From the NCBI RefSeq assembly GCF_000980885.2, contig NZ_LBDA02000019.1:155847-219846 (forward strand): a stretch of 64,000 bases of DNA, given 5' to 3'. This stretch comes from Streptomyces malaysiense. Lineage in GTDB: Bacteria > Actinomycetota > Actinomycetes > Streptomycetales > Streptomycetaceae. The translations under genes were made by a program, and so were the position numbers. Below are positions 16,324 through 23,639 of the stretch, piece by piece (within the stretch, counting starts at the first letter, position 1; the number at the start of each line of letters is the position of its first letter). The notes under the pieces are model-generated. The model was not told the DNA's origin. It worked only from the letters and a program-made list of their open reading frames with translations, and did not search any database.

Positions 16324-17223
16324 GTGAGCAGCAGCGATCCCCTCGCCCCCCGCCTCCCCTCGCCCCTCCGGGAGCTCCGGGACGAGCGGTTCGACCGGCA
16401 CCGGATACGGCTGGTGCTCAAGCGGGACGACCTGATCCACCCCGAGCTGATCGGCAACAAGTGGCGCAAGCTCGCGCCGAACGTCGCCGCGGCGGACGGG
16501 CGGCCGCTGGTCACCTTCGGCGGGGCCTACTCCAACCATCTGCGCGCCACCGCGGCCGCCGGGCGGCTGCTCGGGCTCGCCACCACCGGTGTGGTGCGCG
16601 GCCAGGAGCTGGCCGACCGGCCGCTCAACCCGTCCCTCGCCCGGTGTGCGGCCGACGGGATGCGGCTGCGCTTCGTCGACAGGTCGACCTACCGGCGCAA
16701 GGCCGAGCCGGGGACACTGGCGGCGATCCTGCGCGCGGCCGGCGCCGAGGGGGCGTACGTCGTGCCGGAGGGCGGCAGCAACGCGGCGGCGGTGCGCGGC
16801 TGCGCGGCGCTCGGCACGGAACTGCGCGGGCACGCCGACGTCGTCGCGGTCGCCTGCGGTACCGGCGGAACGCTCGCCGGGCTCGCGGCCGGGCTGGCGA
16901 ACGGCCAACGCGCGCTCGGCGTGCCGGTCCTCAGGGGCGGCTTCCTCACCGCCGACGTGGAGGCATTGCAGGAACGTGCCTTCGGCGGCCGCAGGGGCGA
17001 CTGGTCGCTGGACGACCGCTTCCACTTCGGCGGATACGCGCGGACCACCCCCGAACTCGACGCGTTCGCGGAGGACTTCGAGGAGCGGCACGGGGTGCCC
17101 GTGGAACGTCTCTATGTCGCCAAGTTGCTCTACGGGCTTGTCGTCCTCGCCGAGGAGGGCGCCTTCCCGCGCGGCACCACGCTCGCGGCCGTCGTCACCG
17201 GCCGGCCCTTCCCCGAGCCCTAG
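16324..17223 (+). CDS. PLP-dependent ACC deaminase / D-cysteine desulfhydrase family enzyme
   Basis: A 299-aa fold-type II PLP enzyme. LIGNKWRKLAPNV contains the PLP lysine, followed by FGGAYSNHLRATAAAGRLLGL for substrate-carboxylate binding. VPEGGSNAAAVRGCAALGTEL and VAVACGTGGTLAGLAAGL form the phosphate-binding glycine loop. The family covers 1-aminocyclopropane-1-carboxylate deaminase and D-cysteine desulfhydrase, which sequence alone does not separate. The GTG at 16324 gives a normal N-terminus; a GTG at 16291 would add 11 residues. It diverges from the encapsulin gene and converges with the Na+/H+ antiporter. Confidence 0.85.
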   Translation: MSSSDPLAPRLPSPLRELRDERFDRHRIRLVLKRDDLIHPELIGNKWRKLAPNVAAADGRPLVTFGGAYSNHLRATAAAGRLLGLATTGVVRGQELADRPLNPSLARCAADGMRLRFVDRSTYRRKAEPGTLAAILRAAGAEGAYVVPEGGSNAAAVRGCAALGTELRGHADVVAVACGTGGTLAGLAAGLANGQRALGVPVLRGGFLTADVEALQERAFGGRRGDWSLDDRFHFGGYARTTPELDAFAEDFEERHGVPVERLYVAKLLYGLVVLAEEGAFPRGTTLAAVVTGRPFPEP

Positions 17224-17250
17224 AAGCCGGCGCGCCACGACGCCTGTGCG

Positions 17251-18846
17251 CTACGCCGCCTCCCGGTACGCCGCCGCCTCCTCCAGGTCCAGGTGCCGCA
17301 GCAGGGCGCGCAGCATCTCGTCGTCGATGTAGCGGCGGTCGCGCAGCCGTACGAAGACCTCGCGCTCGGCGCTGATCATGGCGCGGGAGAGCCGGCGGTA
17401 GGTGTCGTCCACGGACTCGCCGGTGATCGGGTTGGCCTGGCCGAGGCGCTCCCAGACGGCGTTGCGGCGGCGCTCCAGGACGTCGTGGAGGCGGTCGGCG
17501 AGCGGCGGCGGCAGGGCGTTGCGCTCGTCGGCGAGGAGTTCCTCCAGGCGGCGTTCGGCGGCCAGGGACGCCTGCGCCTGGGCGTTGGCCTCGGCCAGGG
17601 TCTCGGCCTGGCGGTCGCGGCCGGGGAACTTCATCAGGCGGATCAGCGGCGCGAGGGTGAGGCCCTGCACGACCAGGGTGCCGATGACCGTGGTGAAGGT
17701 CAGGAAGAGGATCAGGTTGCGCTGCGGGAAGGGCGCGCCGCCGGGCACCGTCTCCGGGACGGAGAAGGCGATGGCCAGGGACACCACGCCCCGCATCGCC
17801 GCCCAGGAGACCACGACCGGCGCCCGCCAGGTGGGGTCCTCCTCGCGTTCCCGGATGCGCCGGAACAGCACGCGCGGCAGGAAGGTCGCCGGGAACGTCC
17901 AGACGAACCGCGCCAGCACGACGACCAGGAAGACGGCGACCGCGTACCAGGCCGCGTCGGCCCCGTGGTACGCCGTGAGGCCCTTGAGGATGGGCGGCAG
18001 CTGGAGGCCGATGAGCGCGAACACGGCCGACTCCAGCACGAAGGCGACCATCTTCCACACGGCCTCCTCCTGGAGCCGGGTGGCGAAGTCGACCTCCCAG
18101 GCACGGTGCCCGAGGTAGACGGCGACCACGACGACCGCGAGCACTCCGGAGGCGTGCAGCTGCTCGGCGACCCCGTAGGCGACGAACGGGATCAGCAGCG
18201 AGAGGGTGTTCTGGAGCAGCGCCTCGGTCAGCCGGGTGCGCAGCCAGTGGATCGGCACCATCAGCACCAGGCCGACGAGCACGCCGCCGACCGCCGCGCG
18301 CAGGAACTCCTCGATGCCGCCCGCCCAGGTGGAGCCCGCGCCGACGGCGGCGGCGAGCGCCACCTTGTAGGTGGTGATCGCGGTGGCGTCGTTCAGCAGG
18401 GACTCGCCCTGGAGGATCGTGGTGATCCGGGACGGCAGCCCGACCCGGCGGGCGATCGCGGCGGCCGCGACCGCGTCCGTGGGCGCCACGACCGCGCCGA
18501 GCACCAGCGCGGCGGGCAGCGGCAGCCCCGGTACGACGAGATAGGCGGCCCAGCCGACGGCGAAGGTCGCGAAGAGCACGTACCCGACGGACAGCAGTCC
18601 CACGGGGCGCATCTGGGCCCGCAGGTCCAGGTAGGAGCTCTCGGTGCCCTCCTTGTAGAGCAGCGGGGGCAGCACCAGGGGCAGGACGACATCGGGTTCG
18701 AGCGTGTAGTCGGGGATGCCGGGCACGTACGACACCACCAGGCCCACCGCGACCAGCAGCAGCGGCGCGGGCACCGGGGTGCGCCGGGCGGCCCCGGCGA
18801 CCGCGGCACTGCCCGCGACCAGCAACAGCAGGGGCATCACGTCCAT
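17251..18846 (-). CDS. Na+/H+ antiporter, CPA1 family
   Basis: A 531-aa monovalent cation:proton antiporter. About twelve membrane helices span residues 1-400, with the CPA1 ion-binding motifs GAVVAPTDAVAAAAIARRVG and GESLLNDATAITTYKVAL, and RFVWTFPATFLPR and WAAMRGVVSLAIAFSVP further on. A cytoplasmic C-terminal tail of about 130 residues (QAETLAEANAQAQASLAAERRLEELLADERN...) is helical and probably regulatory. ATG at 18846; divergent from the UBP zinc-finger gene with 61 bp between. Role: pH and sodium homeostasis. Confidence 0.92.
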   Translation of the reverse strand: MDVMPLLLLVAGSAAVAGAARRTPVPAPLLLVAVGLVVSYVPGIPDYTLEPDVVLPLVLPPLLYKEGTESSYLDLRAQMRPVGLLSVGYVLFATFAVGWAAYLVVPGLPLPAALVLGAVVAPTDAVAAAAIARRVGLPSRITTILQGESLLNDATAITTYKVALAAAVGAGSTWAGGIEEFLRAAVGGVLVGLVLMVPIHWLRTRLTEALLQNTLSLLIPFVAYGVAEQLHASGVLAVVVVAVYLGHRAWEVDFATRLQEEAVWKMVAFVLESAVFALIGLQLPPILKGLTAYHGADAAWYAVAVFLVVVLARFVWTFPATFLPRVLFRRIREREEDPTWRAPVVVSWAAMRGVVSLAIAFSVPETVPGGAPFPQRNLILFLTFTTVIGTLVVQGLTLAPLIRLMKFPGRDRQAETLAEANAQAQASLAAERRLEELLADERNALPPPLADRLHDVLERRRNAVWERLGQANPITGESVDDTYRRLSRAMISAEREVFVRLRDRRYIDDEMLRALLRHLDLEEAAAYREAA

Positions 18847-18907
18847 GCTTCTCGCCCACCCTCGTTTTCCGCGCGGTCACCCGCACACCCGTCGTAATCT
18901 GGCAGTC

Positions 18908-19168
18908 ATGAAACAGTGCACGCACGCCGACGCGCTGCCGCGTCCGGAACCCGAGCCGCGCTCCGCGACCTGTCCGGAGTGCCTGGCGAGCGGTACGCAC
19001 CCGGTGCAGCTGCGGCTCTGCCTGACCTGTGGCCACGTCGGTTGCTGCGACTCCTCACCGGGCCGGCACGCGACCGGGCACCACGAGCGGACCGGGCATC
19101 CGGTGATGCGGACGTTCGAACCGGGCGAGGACTGGCGGTGGTGCTTCGTGGACCACGTACTCGTCTGA
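18908..19168 (+). CDS. UBP-type zinc-finger protein
   Basis: An 86-aa protein that is a single UBP zinc finger: C and H ligands in CTHADALP, ATCPECLASG, LRLCLTCGHVGCCDSSPGRHATGHHERTGHPVMRTFEPGEDWRWCFVDHVLV. In eukaryotes this fold binds the ubiquitin C-terminus; bacteria carry stand-alone versions of unknown role, often near antiporters as here. ATG at 18908 (MKQCTHADAL). Not co-transcribed with a downstream gene. Confidence 0.85.
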   Translation: MKQCTHADALPRPEPEPRSATCPECLASGTHPVQLRLCLTCGHVGCCDSSPGRHATGHHERTGHPVMRTFEPGEDWRWCFVDHVLV

Positions 19169-19370
19169 TCGGTACCCGTCAAAAGCGGCGCCCGTGCGCG
19201 CGGGAGCGGTACCCACGGGAGCGCGATTCCAGTTCGACTCCCGTCCGAATCCGGGCCGAATGCGGGCAGAATCCGCGCCGAATCCCGTTCGACCGGCATC
19301 CGATCGCTGATCATCTTCCCGTCCGGGCCCTGTGTCGTGTGACACTGCATGCGGCGGCGCGCGCACGACG

Positions 19371-19395
19371 GTTCGAGCGTCTGACGTCTGGGTAC
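19371..19395 (+). promoter_or_regulatory. SigB/SigF/SigH-type promoter candidate
   Basis: GTTCG at 19371-19375 and GGGTAC at 19390-19395 are separated by 14 bp, the GTTnn-N14-GGGTAy layout of promoters read by SigB/SigF/SigH-like factors in Streptomyces. It lies about 210 bp upstream of the anti-sigma gene, suggesting that SigH reads its own operon under stress. Confidence 0.6.
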
Positions 19396-19462
19396 GTCAA
19401 CCCGGCGCGCGCTCTTCCGATTTGGGGCCGCACACCCCCTAGACACGGAGCGTATCCACAGC

Positions 19463-19477
19463 TTTACTGTGAGTGAC
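19463..19477 (+). promoter_or_regulatory. BldD-binding site candidate
   Basis: TTTACTGTGAGTGAC matches the BldD consensus nTnACnC(A/T)GnGTnAn at all fixed positions except one (G for C at position 7). sigH is an established BldD target in S. coelicolor, so the site is expected here. It lies about 130 bp before the anti-sigma gene. Confidence 0.7.
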
Positions 19478-19605
19478 GCCAGGGGTCGGGGTCCCGGGGA
19501 CGGAAACATTCGGCGCGCGATAGCGTCACCGCTTGAACCACCTACGCGTTAGCCCGGGGGGCGACCCTCGGCCCCTGTAAAGCTTGTACCACCATGGAGG
19601 TGAGG

Positions 19606-20022
19606 GTGTCCCAGATCGCAGGCGAACCCGCGGCGAACCAGGATTTCGTGGAGGTCCGGCTGCCGGCCGCGGGTGCCTACCTGTCGGTGCTGCGGACGGC
19701 CACGGCCGGTCTGGCGGCCCGCTTGGACTTCACCCTGGACGAGATCGAGGATCTGCGCATCGCCGTGGACGAGGCCTGCGCGATCCTGCTCCAGCAGGCC
19801 GTGCCGGGCTCGGTGCTCAGCTGCGTCTTCCGGCTCGTCGACGACTCGCTGGAGGTCACCGTGTCCGCGCCGACCACGGACGGCCATGCCCCCTCGCGGG
19901 ACACCTTCGCCTGGACCGTGCTGTCGGCCCTCGCGGGGAAGGTCTCGTCCGCCGTCGACGAGGACAAGACGGTGTCCATCAGCCTCTACAAACAGCGCGG
20001 CGCGGGTCCCGGGCCGGCGTGA
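19606..20022 (+). CDS. ushX: Anti-sigma factor of the SpoIIAB/RsbW kinase type, partner of SigH
   Basis: A 138-aa HATPase-fold protein: LDFTLDEIEDLRIAVDEACAILLQQA corresponds to the N-box region of RsbW-like anti-sigma factors, and the C-terminal SSAVDEDKTVSISLYKQ strand is present. Such proteins hold SigB/F-type sigma factors inactive and are themselves antagonised. The gene matches the S. coelicolor gene upstream of sigH (called ushX/prsH). The GTG at 19606 is chosen because GGAGGTGAGG directly precedes it; the ATG at 19594 overlaps that ribosome-binding site. The stop overlaps the sigma-factor GTG (GTGA), implying translational coupling and balanced amounts of the two proteins. Confidence 0.85.
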   Translation: MSQIAGEPAANQDFVEVRLPAAGAYLSVLRTATAGLAARLDFTLDEIEDLRIAVDEACAILLQQAVPGSVLSCVFRLVDDSLEVTVSAPTTDGHAPSRDTFAWTVLSALAGKVSSAVDEDKTVSISLYKQRGAGPGPA

Positions 20023-21146
20023 GGGAGAACGGGGACGGTCCGGTGCGGGACGAAGAGCGCGGCACGCGTGAGCTGCCGGCCGGGGACGGGGGTGCCCCCT
20101 GGTCGAGTGCGGCGGAAACCTCCGGGGAGAGCCCCCGCGACGGTTCCCGGCGCATGGCGGACGGCATCGACGGCATCCCCGAGCAGGCCAGGCCACACCC
20201 GGAGGACCACTCCGCAGGGCCCGGCGGTGCGGGTGCGGGCCCCGGCGACCCGCCCGAGGCGCGCGACGGGGCCGCCCCCGCCGGCCGCGCGGGGGCGAGG
20301 GCTCGGGGAAGGGCTACGGGCGGGACGATGAGCGAGCACGAGCGATACGCGGACGACCACGCGCTGAGCGCGGAGGCCGCGCCGCACGACCCGCACGACC
20401 GCAGCGGGGCCCGTGCGATGTTCGTCGAACTGCGCGGGCTCGACACGGGCAGCACGGAGTACGCGGAGCTGCGCAACCAGCTGGTCCGTATGCATCTGCC
20501 GCTCGTGGAGCACCTGGCGCGCCGGTTCCGCAACCGCGGTGAGCCGCTGGACGACCTCACCCAGGTCGCCACGATCGGTCTGATCAAGTCCGTGGACCGG
20601 TTCGACCCGGAGCGGGGCGTGGAGTTCTCCACGTACGCCACGCCGACCGTGGTCGGCGAGATCAAGCGGCATTTCCGTGACAAGGGCTGGGCCGTCCGGG
20701 TGCCGCGCCGGCTCCAGGAGCTGCGGCTGGCGCTGACCACGGCGACGGCGGAGCTGTCCCAGCTGCACGGCCGCTCGCCGACGGTGCACGAACTGGCGGA
20801 GAAGCTCGCCATCTCCGAGGAGGAGGTCCTGGAGGGCCTGGAGTCGGCGAACGCGTACTCCACGCTGTCCCTGGACGTCCCCGACACCGACGACGAGTCC
20901 CCCGCGGTCGCCGACACGCTCGGCGCGGAGGACGAGGCGCTGGAGGGGGTGGAGTACCGGGAGTCGCTCAAGCCGCTGCTGGAGGATCTGCCGCCGCGCG
21001 AGAAGCGGATCCTGCTGCTGCGCTTCTTCGGGAACATGACGCAGTCGCAGATCGCGCAGGAGGTCGGGATCTCGCAGATGCACGTCTCCCGGCTGCTGGC
21101 GCGGACGCTGGCGCAGTTGCGGGAGAAGCTGCTGGTGGAGGAGTAG
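20019..21146 (+). CDS. sigH: Stress/developmental RNA polymerase sigma factor SigH (SigB/SigF/SigG family)
   Basis: A 375-aa group 3 sigma factor. Residues about 1-105 are a non-conserved Gly/Pro/Ala-rich extension. Then come region 2 (QLVRMHLPLVEHLARRFRNRGEPLDDLTQVATIGLIKSVDRFDPERGVEFSTYATPTVVGEIKRHFRDKGW), region 3 (RRLQELRLALTTATAELSQLHGRSPTVHELAEKL) and region 4 (LPPREKRILLLRFFGNMTQSQIAQEVGISQMHVSRLLARTLAQL). GTG at 20019 is coupled to the anti-sigma gene; an internal ATG at 20328 would yield a 272-aa form lacking the extension. S. coelicolor SigH is also made as long and short forms. Regulated by its own promoter type and probably BldD. Confidence 0.92.
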   Translation: MRENGDGPVRDEERGTRELPAGDGGAPWSSAAETSGESPRDGSRRMADGIDGIPEQARPHPEDHSAGPGGAGAGPGDPPEARDGAAPAGRAGARARGRATGGTMSEHERYADDHALSAEAAPHDPHDRSGARAMFVELRGLDTGSTEYAELRNQLVRMHLPLVEHLARRFRNRGEPLDDLTQVATIGLIKSVDRFDPERGVEFSTYATPTVVGEIKRHFRDKGWAVRVPRRLQELRLALTTATAELSQLHGRSPTVHELAEKLAISEEEVLEGLESANAYSTLSLDVPDTDDESPAVADTLGAEDEALEGVEYRESLKPLLEDLPPREKRILLLRFFGNMTQSQIAQEVGISQMHVSRLLARTLAQLREKLLVEE

Positions 21147-21155
21147 GGCGCCGGT

Positions 21156-21605
21156 CTAACCGGCGCGCCCCGGGCCCTTGATGTCGAGGGCTCGGGCCGT
21201 CTCGCGGTTGATGAGCAGCACGAGGGCCGTGACGGCCACGACGGCGAGGACGATCCCGACCGGGACCGCGACACCACCGGACTTGAGCATGTTGAGCCCC
21301 ACCGGGAGGGCCATCAGCTGGGTGATCACGGCGGGGCCCCGGCTCCAGCCGCGGCGCAGCAGGAGGCCGCGGGCGGCGAGGAGCGGGAGCAGGGCGAGCA
21401 CGGCCAGGGTGATACCCAGCATCACGGCCTGCTGCCGGTCGTCGGGGGAACCGGTGATGCCGAGCACCAGAACCCACAGGCCGCCGACGAACAACGCGGC
21501 GCCTTCCAGGCCGGCCAGCGTGGCGGCGTACGTCAGCCGACGGGGGCGGGTGCCCGTGCCTTCGGCTTCGGACGCGTCCTTCACGGGGGTCTGCTCAGTG
21601 CTCAC
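21156..21605 (-). CDS. Four-helix integral membrane protein
   Basis: A 149-aa protein with a polar N-terminus (MSTEQTPVKDASEAEGTGTRPRR) and four hydrophobic helices (GLEGAALFVGGLWVLVLG, AVMLGITLAVLALLPLLAARGLLL, AVITQLMALPVGLNML, VAVPVGIVLAVVAVTALVLLI). It ends with a short basic tail. GTG at 21605. It is convergent with sigH, 9 bp between stops. I know it only as a conserved Streptomyces membrane protein and assign no function. Confidence 0.75.
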   Translation of the reverse strand: MSTEQTPVKDASEAEGTGTRPRRLTYAATLAGLEGAALFVGGLWVLVLGITGSPDDRQQAVMLGITLAVLALLPLLAARGLLLRRGWSRGPAVITQLMALPVGLNMLKSGGVAVPVGIVLAVVAVTALVLLINRETARALDIKGPGRAG

Positions 21606-21859
21606 CCCAGCAGGGTAGCCGCCGGCGGCGCCCGGCCGGGGGCGGGCCCGGTCACCGGCGATCGCGGGGCGCCGGCGAGGCCCGGGGGTCCGGAACGCGG
21701 GGAACCACACGACCGGCCACCGCGCACCCGCATCCCGTGCACCGTGCCCCGCAGTCCGGCCACCCCCGCCGCGCGCGTGTGCGGGCTCACGCCCTCCCCT
21801 CTTACCCGATCCCTACCTCGGTCTGGGCCGAGTACCACCCAGTAGGTACGCTGCCTTCC

Positions 21860-22828
21860 ATGCGTGCTCTTCTCGTGGTCAATCCGGCGGCAACCACCAC
21901 AAGCGCACGCAGGCGCGATGTGCTGATCCACGCGCTCGCCAGCGAGATGAAGCTGGAGGCGGTCACCACCGAGTACCGCGGGCACGCGCGGGACCTGGGC
22001 CGGCAGGCGGCGGAGAGCGACGACATCGACATGGTCGTGGCGCTCGGCGGCGACGGCACCGTCAACGAGGTGGTCAACGGGCTCCTGCACGCCGGCCCCG
22101 ACCTGGACCGGCTGCCCGGCCTCGCCGTCGTACCGGGCGGCTCCACCAACGTCTTCGCCCGCGCCCTGGGCCTGCCCAACGACCCCGTCGAGGCCACCGG
22201 CGCCCTGCTGGACGCGCTGCGCGAGAGCCGGGAGCGCGTGGTGGGCCTGGGTCTCGCCTCCGGCACGCCCGGTTCCGAGGACGAAGGGGTCCCGGCCCGC
22301 TGGTTCACCTTCAACGCGGGACTCGGTTTCGACGCGGGCGTCGTCGGCCGGGTCGAGCAGCAGCGCGAGCTCGGCAGGAAGTCGACGCACGCGCTCTACG
22401 TACGGCAGGTGATCCGGCAGTTCCTCGGCGAGGCCAACCGCCGGCACGGCCTGATCACCTTGGAGCGGCCCGGCGAGGACCCGATCGAGGACCTTGTTGT
22501 CGCCATAGTCTCGAACACGTCTCCTTGGACGTATCTCGGCAATCGTCCCATGTACACATCGCCTAAGGCCTCGTTCGACACAGGCATCGACGTGCTCGGT
22601 CTCAGCCGCCTGTCGACGGCCGCGGTTGCCCGGTATGGCACCCAGTTGCTCACTTCGTCCCCCGAGCGCGGACCCCATGGCAGGCATGCGTTCCCCCTCC
22701 ATGATCTGGACCGCTTCACCTTGCATTCGAAGGCTCCCCTGCCCCTGCAGATGGACGGTGACCACCTGGGGCTCCGCAGAAGCGTGACGTTCACAGGCGT
22801 ACGCCGCGCACTGCGTGTGATTGTGTGA
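21860..22828 (+). CDS. YegS/DgkB-type lipid (diacylglycerol) kinase
   Basis: A 322-aa kinase of the diacylglycerol kinase catalytic-domain family. MRALLVVNPAATTTSARR begins the nucleotide-binding domain and MVVALGGDGTVNEVVNGLL is the GGDGT ATP-binding motif (about residues 60-75), followed by AVVPGGSTNVFARALGLP. The C-terminal beta-sandwich includes FNAGLGFDAGVV and LPLQMDGDHLG. It likely phosphorylates diacylglycerol or a related lipid at the membrane. The ATG at 21860 has no clear Shine-Dalgarno, so the mRNA may be nearly leaderless. Confidence 0.88.
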   Translation: MRALLVVNPAATTTSARRRDVLIHALASEMKLEAVTTEYRGHARDLGRQAAESDDIDMVVALGGDGTVNEVVNGLLHAGPDLDRLPGLAVVPGGSTNVFARALGLPNDPVEATGALLDALRESRERVVGLGLASGTPGSEDEGVPARWFTFNAGLGFDAGVVGRVEQQRELGRKSTHALYVRQVIRQFLGEANRRHGLITLERPGEDPIEDLVVAIVSNTSPWTYLGNRPMYTSPKASFDTGIDVLGLSRLSTAAVARYGTQLLTSSPERGPHGRHAFPLHDLDRFTLHSKAPLPLQMDGDHLGLRRSVTFTGVRRALRVIV

Positions 22829-23148
22829 GCGGAAGAGGCGAAAGTCCTTTCACTCGAACGTTTAGGCCAGGATCCACCCCATGGAAGTACGGCTGTGACC
22901 CAGTCGACACCGAGGAATCAAAAAAAACTTTCCGGAAGGGGTTGTATCCGCCGCTGAGGTTTGCGAGTCTCTACGTGGCGATCGGGACGGCCCCCAACAC
23001 CGGCCTCCACTGATCACCGGAACCCCTCTTCATACCAAGGACCCCGCCGGGGAACACCCGGCGTTCGGCCCTTCACTTGTCGAGGGATTCGTGAAAGCGT
23101 TCACATTCACAAGCAACTTGCATGTAATACCAAGGAGAGGTAGCAGCC
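22829..23148 (+). promoter_or_regulatory. 320-bp wblE upstream region with AT-rich tract and candidate promoter
   Basis: No gene. An A8 run (22920-22927), rare in this GC-rich DNA, is followed by a TTGTAT -35-like hexamer (22942-22947) and GAGTCT about 17 bp later (22965-22970), a plausible main promoter with an AT-rich upstream element. That leaves a leader of about 170 nt. A CRP-like dyad lies at 23090-23105 and the ribosome-binding site AAGGAGAGG at 23132-23140. Confidence 0.5.
23090..23105 (+). promoter_or_regulatory. CRP-type operator candidate upstream of wblE
   Basis: CGTGA-N6-TCACA matches the CRP consensus TGTGA-N6-TCACA with one mismatch; the inner dyad GTGAA-AGCG-TTCAC is perfect. 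In Mycobacterium tuberculosis the orthologous whiB1 promoter is bound by CRP. A second TCAC follows at 23107-23110. Confidence 0.5.
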
Positions 23149-23406
23149 ATGGACTGGCGTCACAACGCCGTTTGCCGCGAGGAAGACCCCGAGCTCTTCT
23201 TCCCCATCGGCAACACCGGTCCCGCGCTGCTGCAGATCGAGGAAGCCAAGGCCGTCTGCCGTCGCTGCCCGGTGATCGAGCAGTGTCTGCAGTGGGCGCT
23301 TGAGTCCGGCCAGGACTCCGGCGTCTGGGGTGGCCTCAGCGAGGACGAGCGTCGCGCGATGAAGCGCCGTGCCGCCCGCAACCGGGCCCGTCAGGCCTCC
23401 GCCTGA
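23149..23406 (+). CDS. wblE: WhiB-like iron-sulfur transcription factor WblE
   Basis: An 85-aa WhiB-family protein. The four cluster-binding cysteines are Cys9, Cys37, Cys40 and Cys46 (CRRCPVIEQC). After them come the conserved turn SGVWGGLSEDERR and a basic C-terminal tail KRRAARNRARQ for DNA contact. These proteins bind a 4Fe-4S cluster and region 4 of the principal sigma factor; the close ortholog WhiB1 is essential and NO-sensitive. ATG at 23149 with an AAGGAGAGG ribosome-binding site. Its own terminator follows. Confidence 0.95.
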   Translation: MDWRHNAVCREEDPELFFPIGNTGPALLQIEEAKAVCRRCPVIEQCLQWALESGQDSGVWGGLSEDERRAMKRRAARNRARQASA

Positions 23407-23533
23407 CACACCCACCCCAGCTGACAGCCTGAGCTTGGCGGCGCGTGCATCGAGCACGCATCTCCCGCCCCCGAGCAGCAGCGCGCAGTATCCCCCGATG
23501 CCGCCAGCGAACAGCGGAGCAGCAACGAGCACG

Positions 23534-23567
23534 AGCCCCGGACCGAAGAGGGTCCGGGGCTTTCTGC
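23534..23567 (+). terminator. Terminator of wblE
   Basis: AGCCCCGGACC at 23534-23544 pairs perfectly with GGTCCGGGGCT at 23551-23561 around GAAGAG, then TTTCTG. Confidence 0.8.
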
Positions 23568-23639
23568 TGTCCCGGACCGTGTCACCCCCCGTCGCCGCCA
23601 TTGGTCGATACCAATGACCCCTCCCCCAGGGGCCGTCGA

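Larger units (their letters stand above)
19169..19605 (+). other. 437-bp regulatory region of the anti-sigma/sigH operon
   Basis: There is no gene here. It holds a SigB/SigH-type promoter-like sequence (19371-19395), a near-consensus BldD box (19463-19477), a small dyad GTGTC-N4-GACAC at 19332-19345, and the ribosome-binding site GGAGGTGAGG at 19597-19606 that decides the start of the next gene. The repetitive TCCG/CCGAAT stretch at 19226-19290 has no assigned role. Confidence 0.6.

Noticed and set aside
22825..23013. Short rightward open frame after the lipid kinase gene
   Set aside because: It overlaps the kinase stop, has low GC3 including an AAA/AAA run, and covers the wblE promoter region; not coding.
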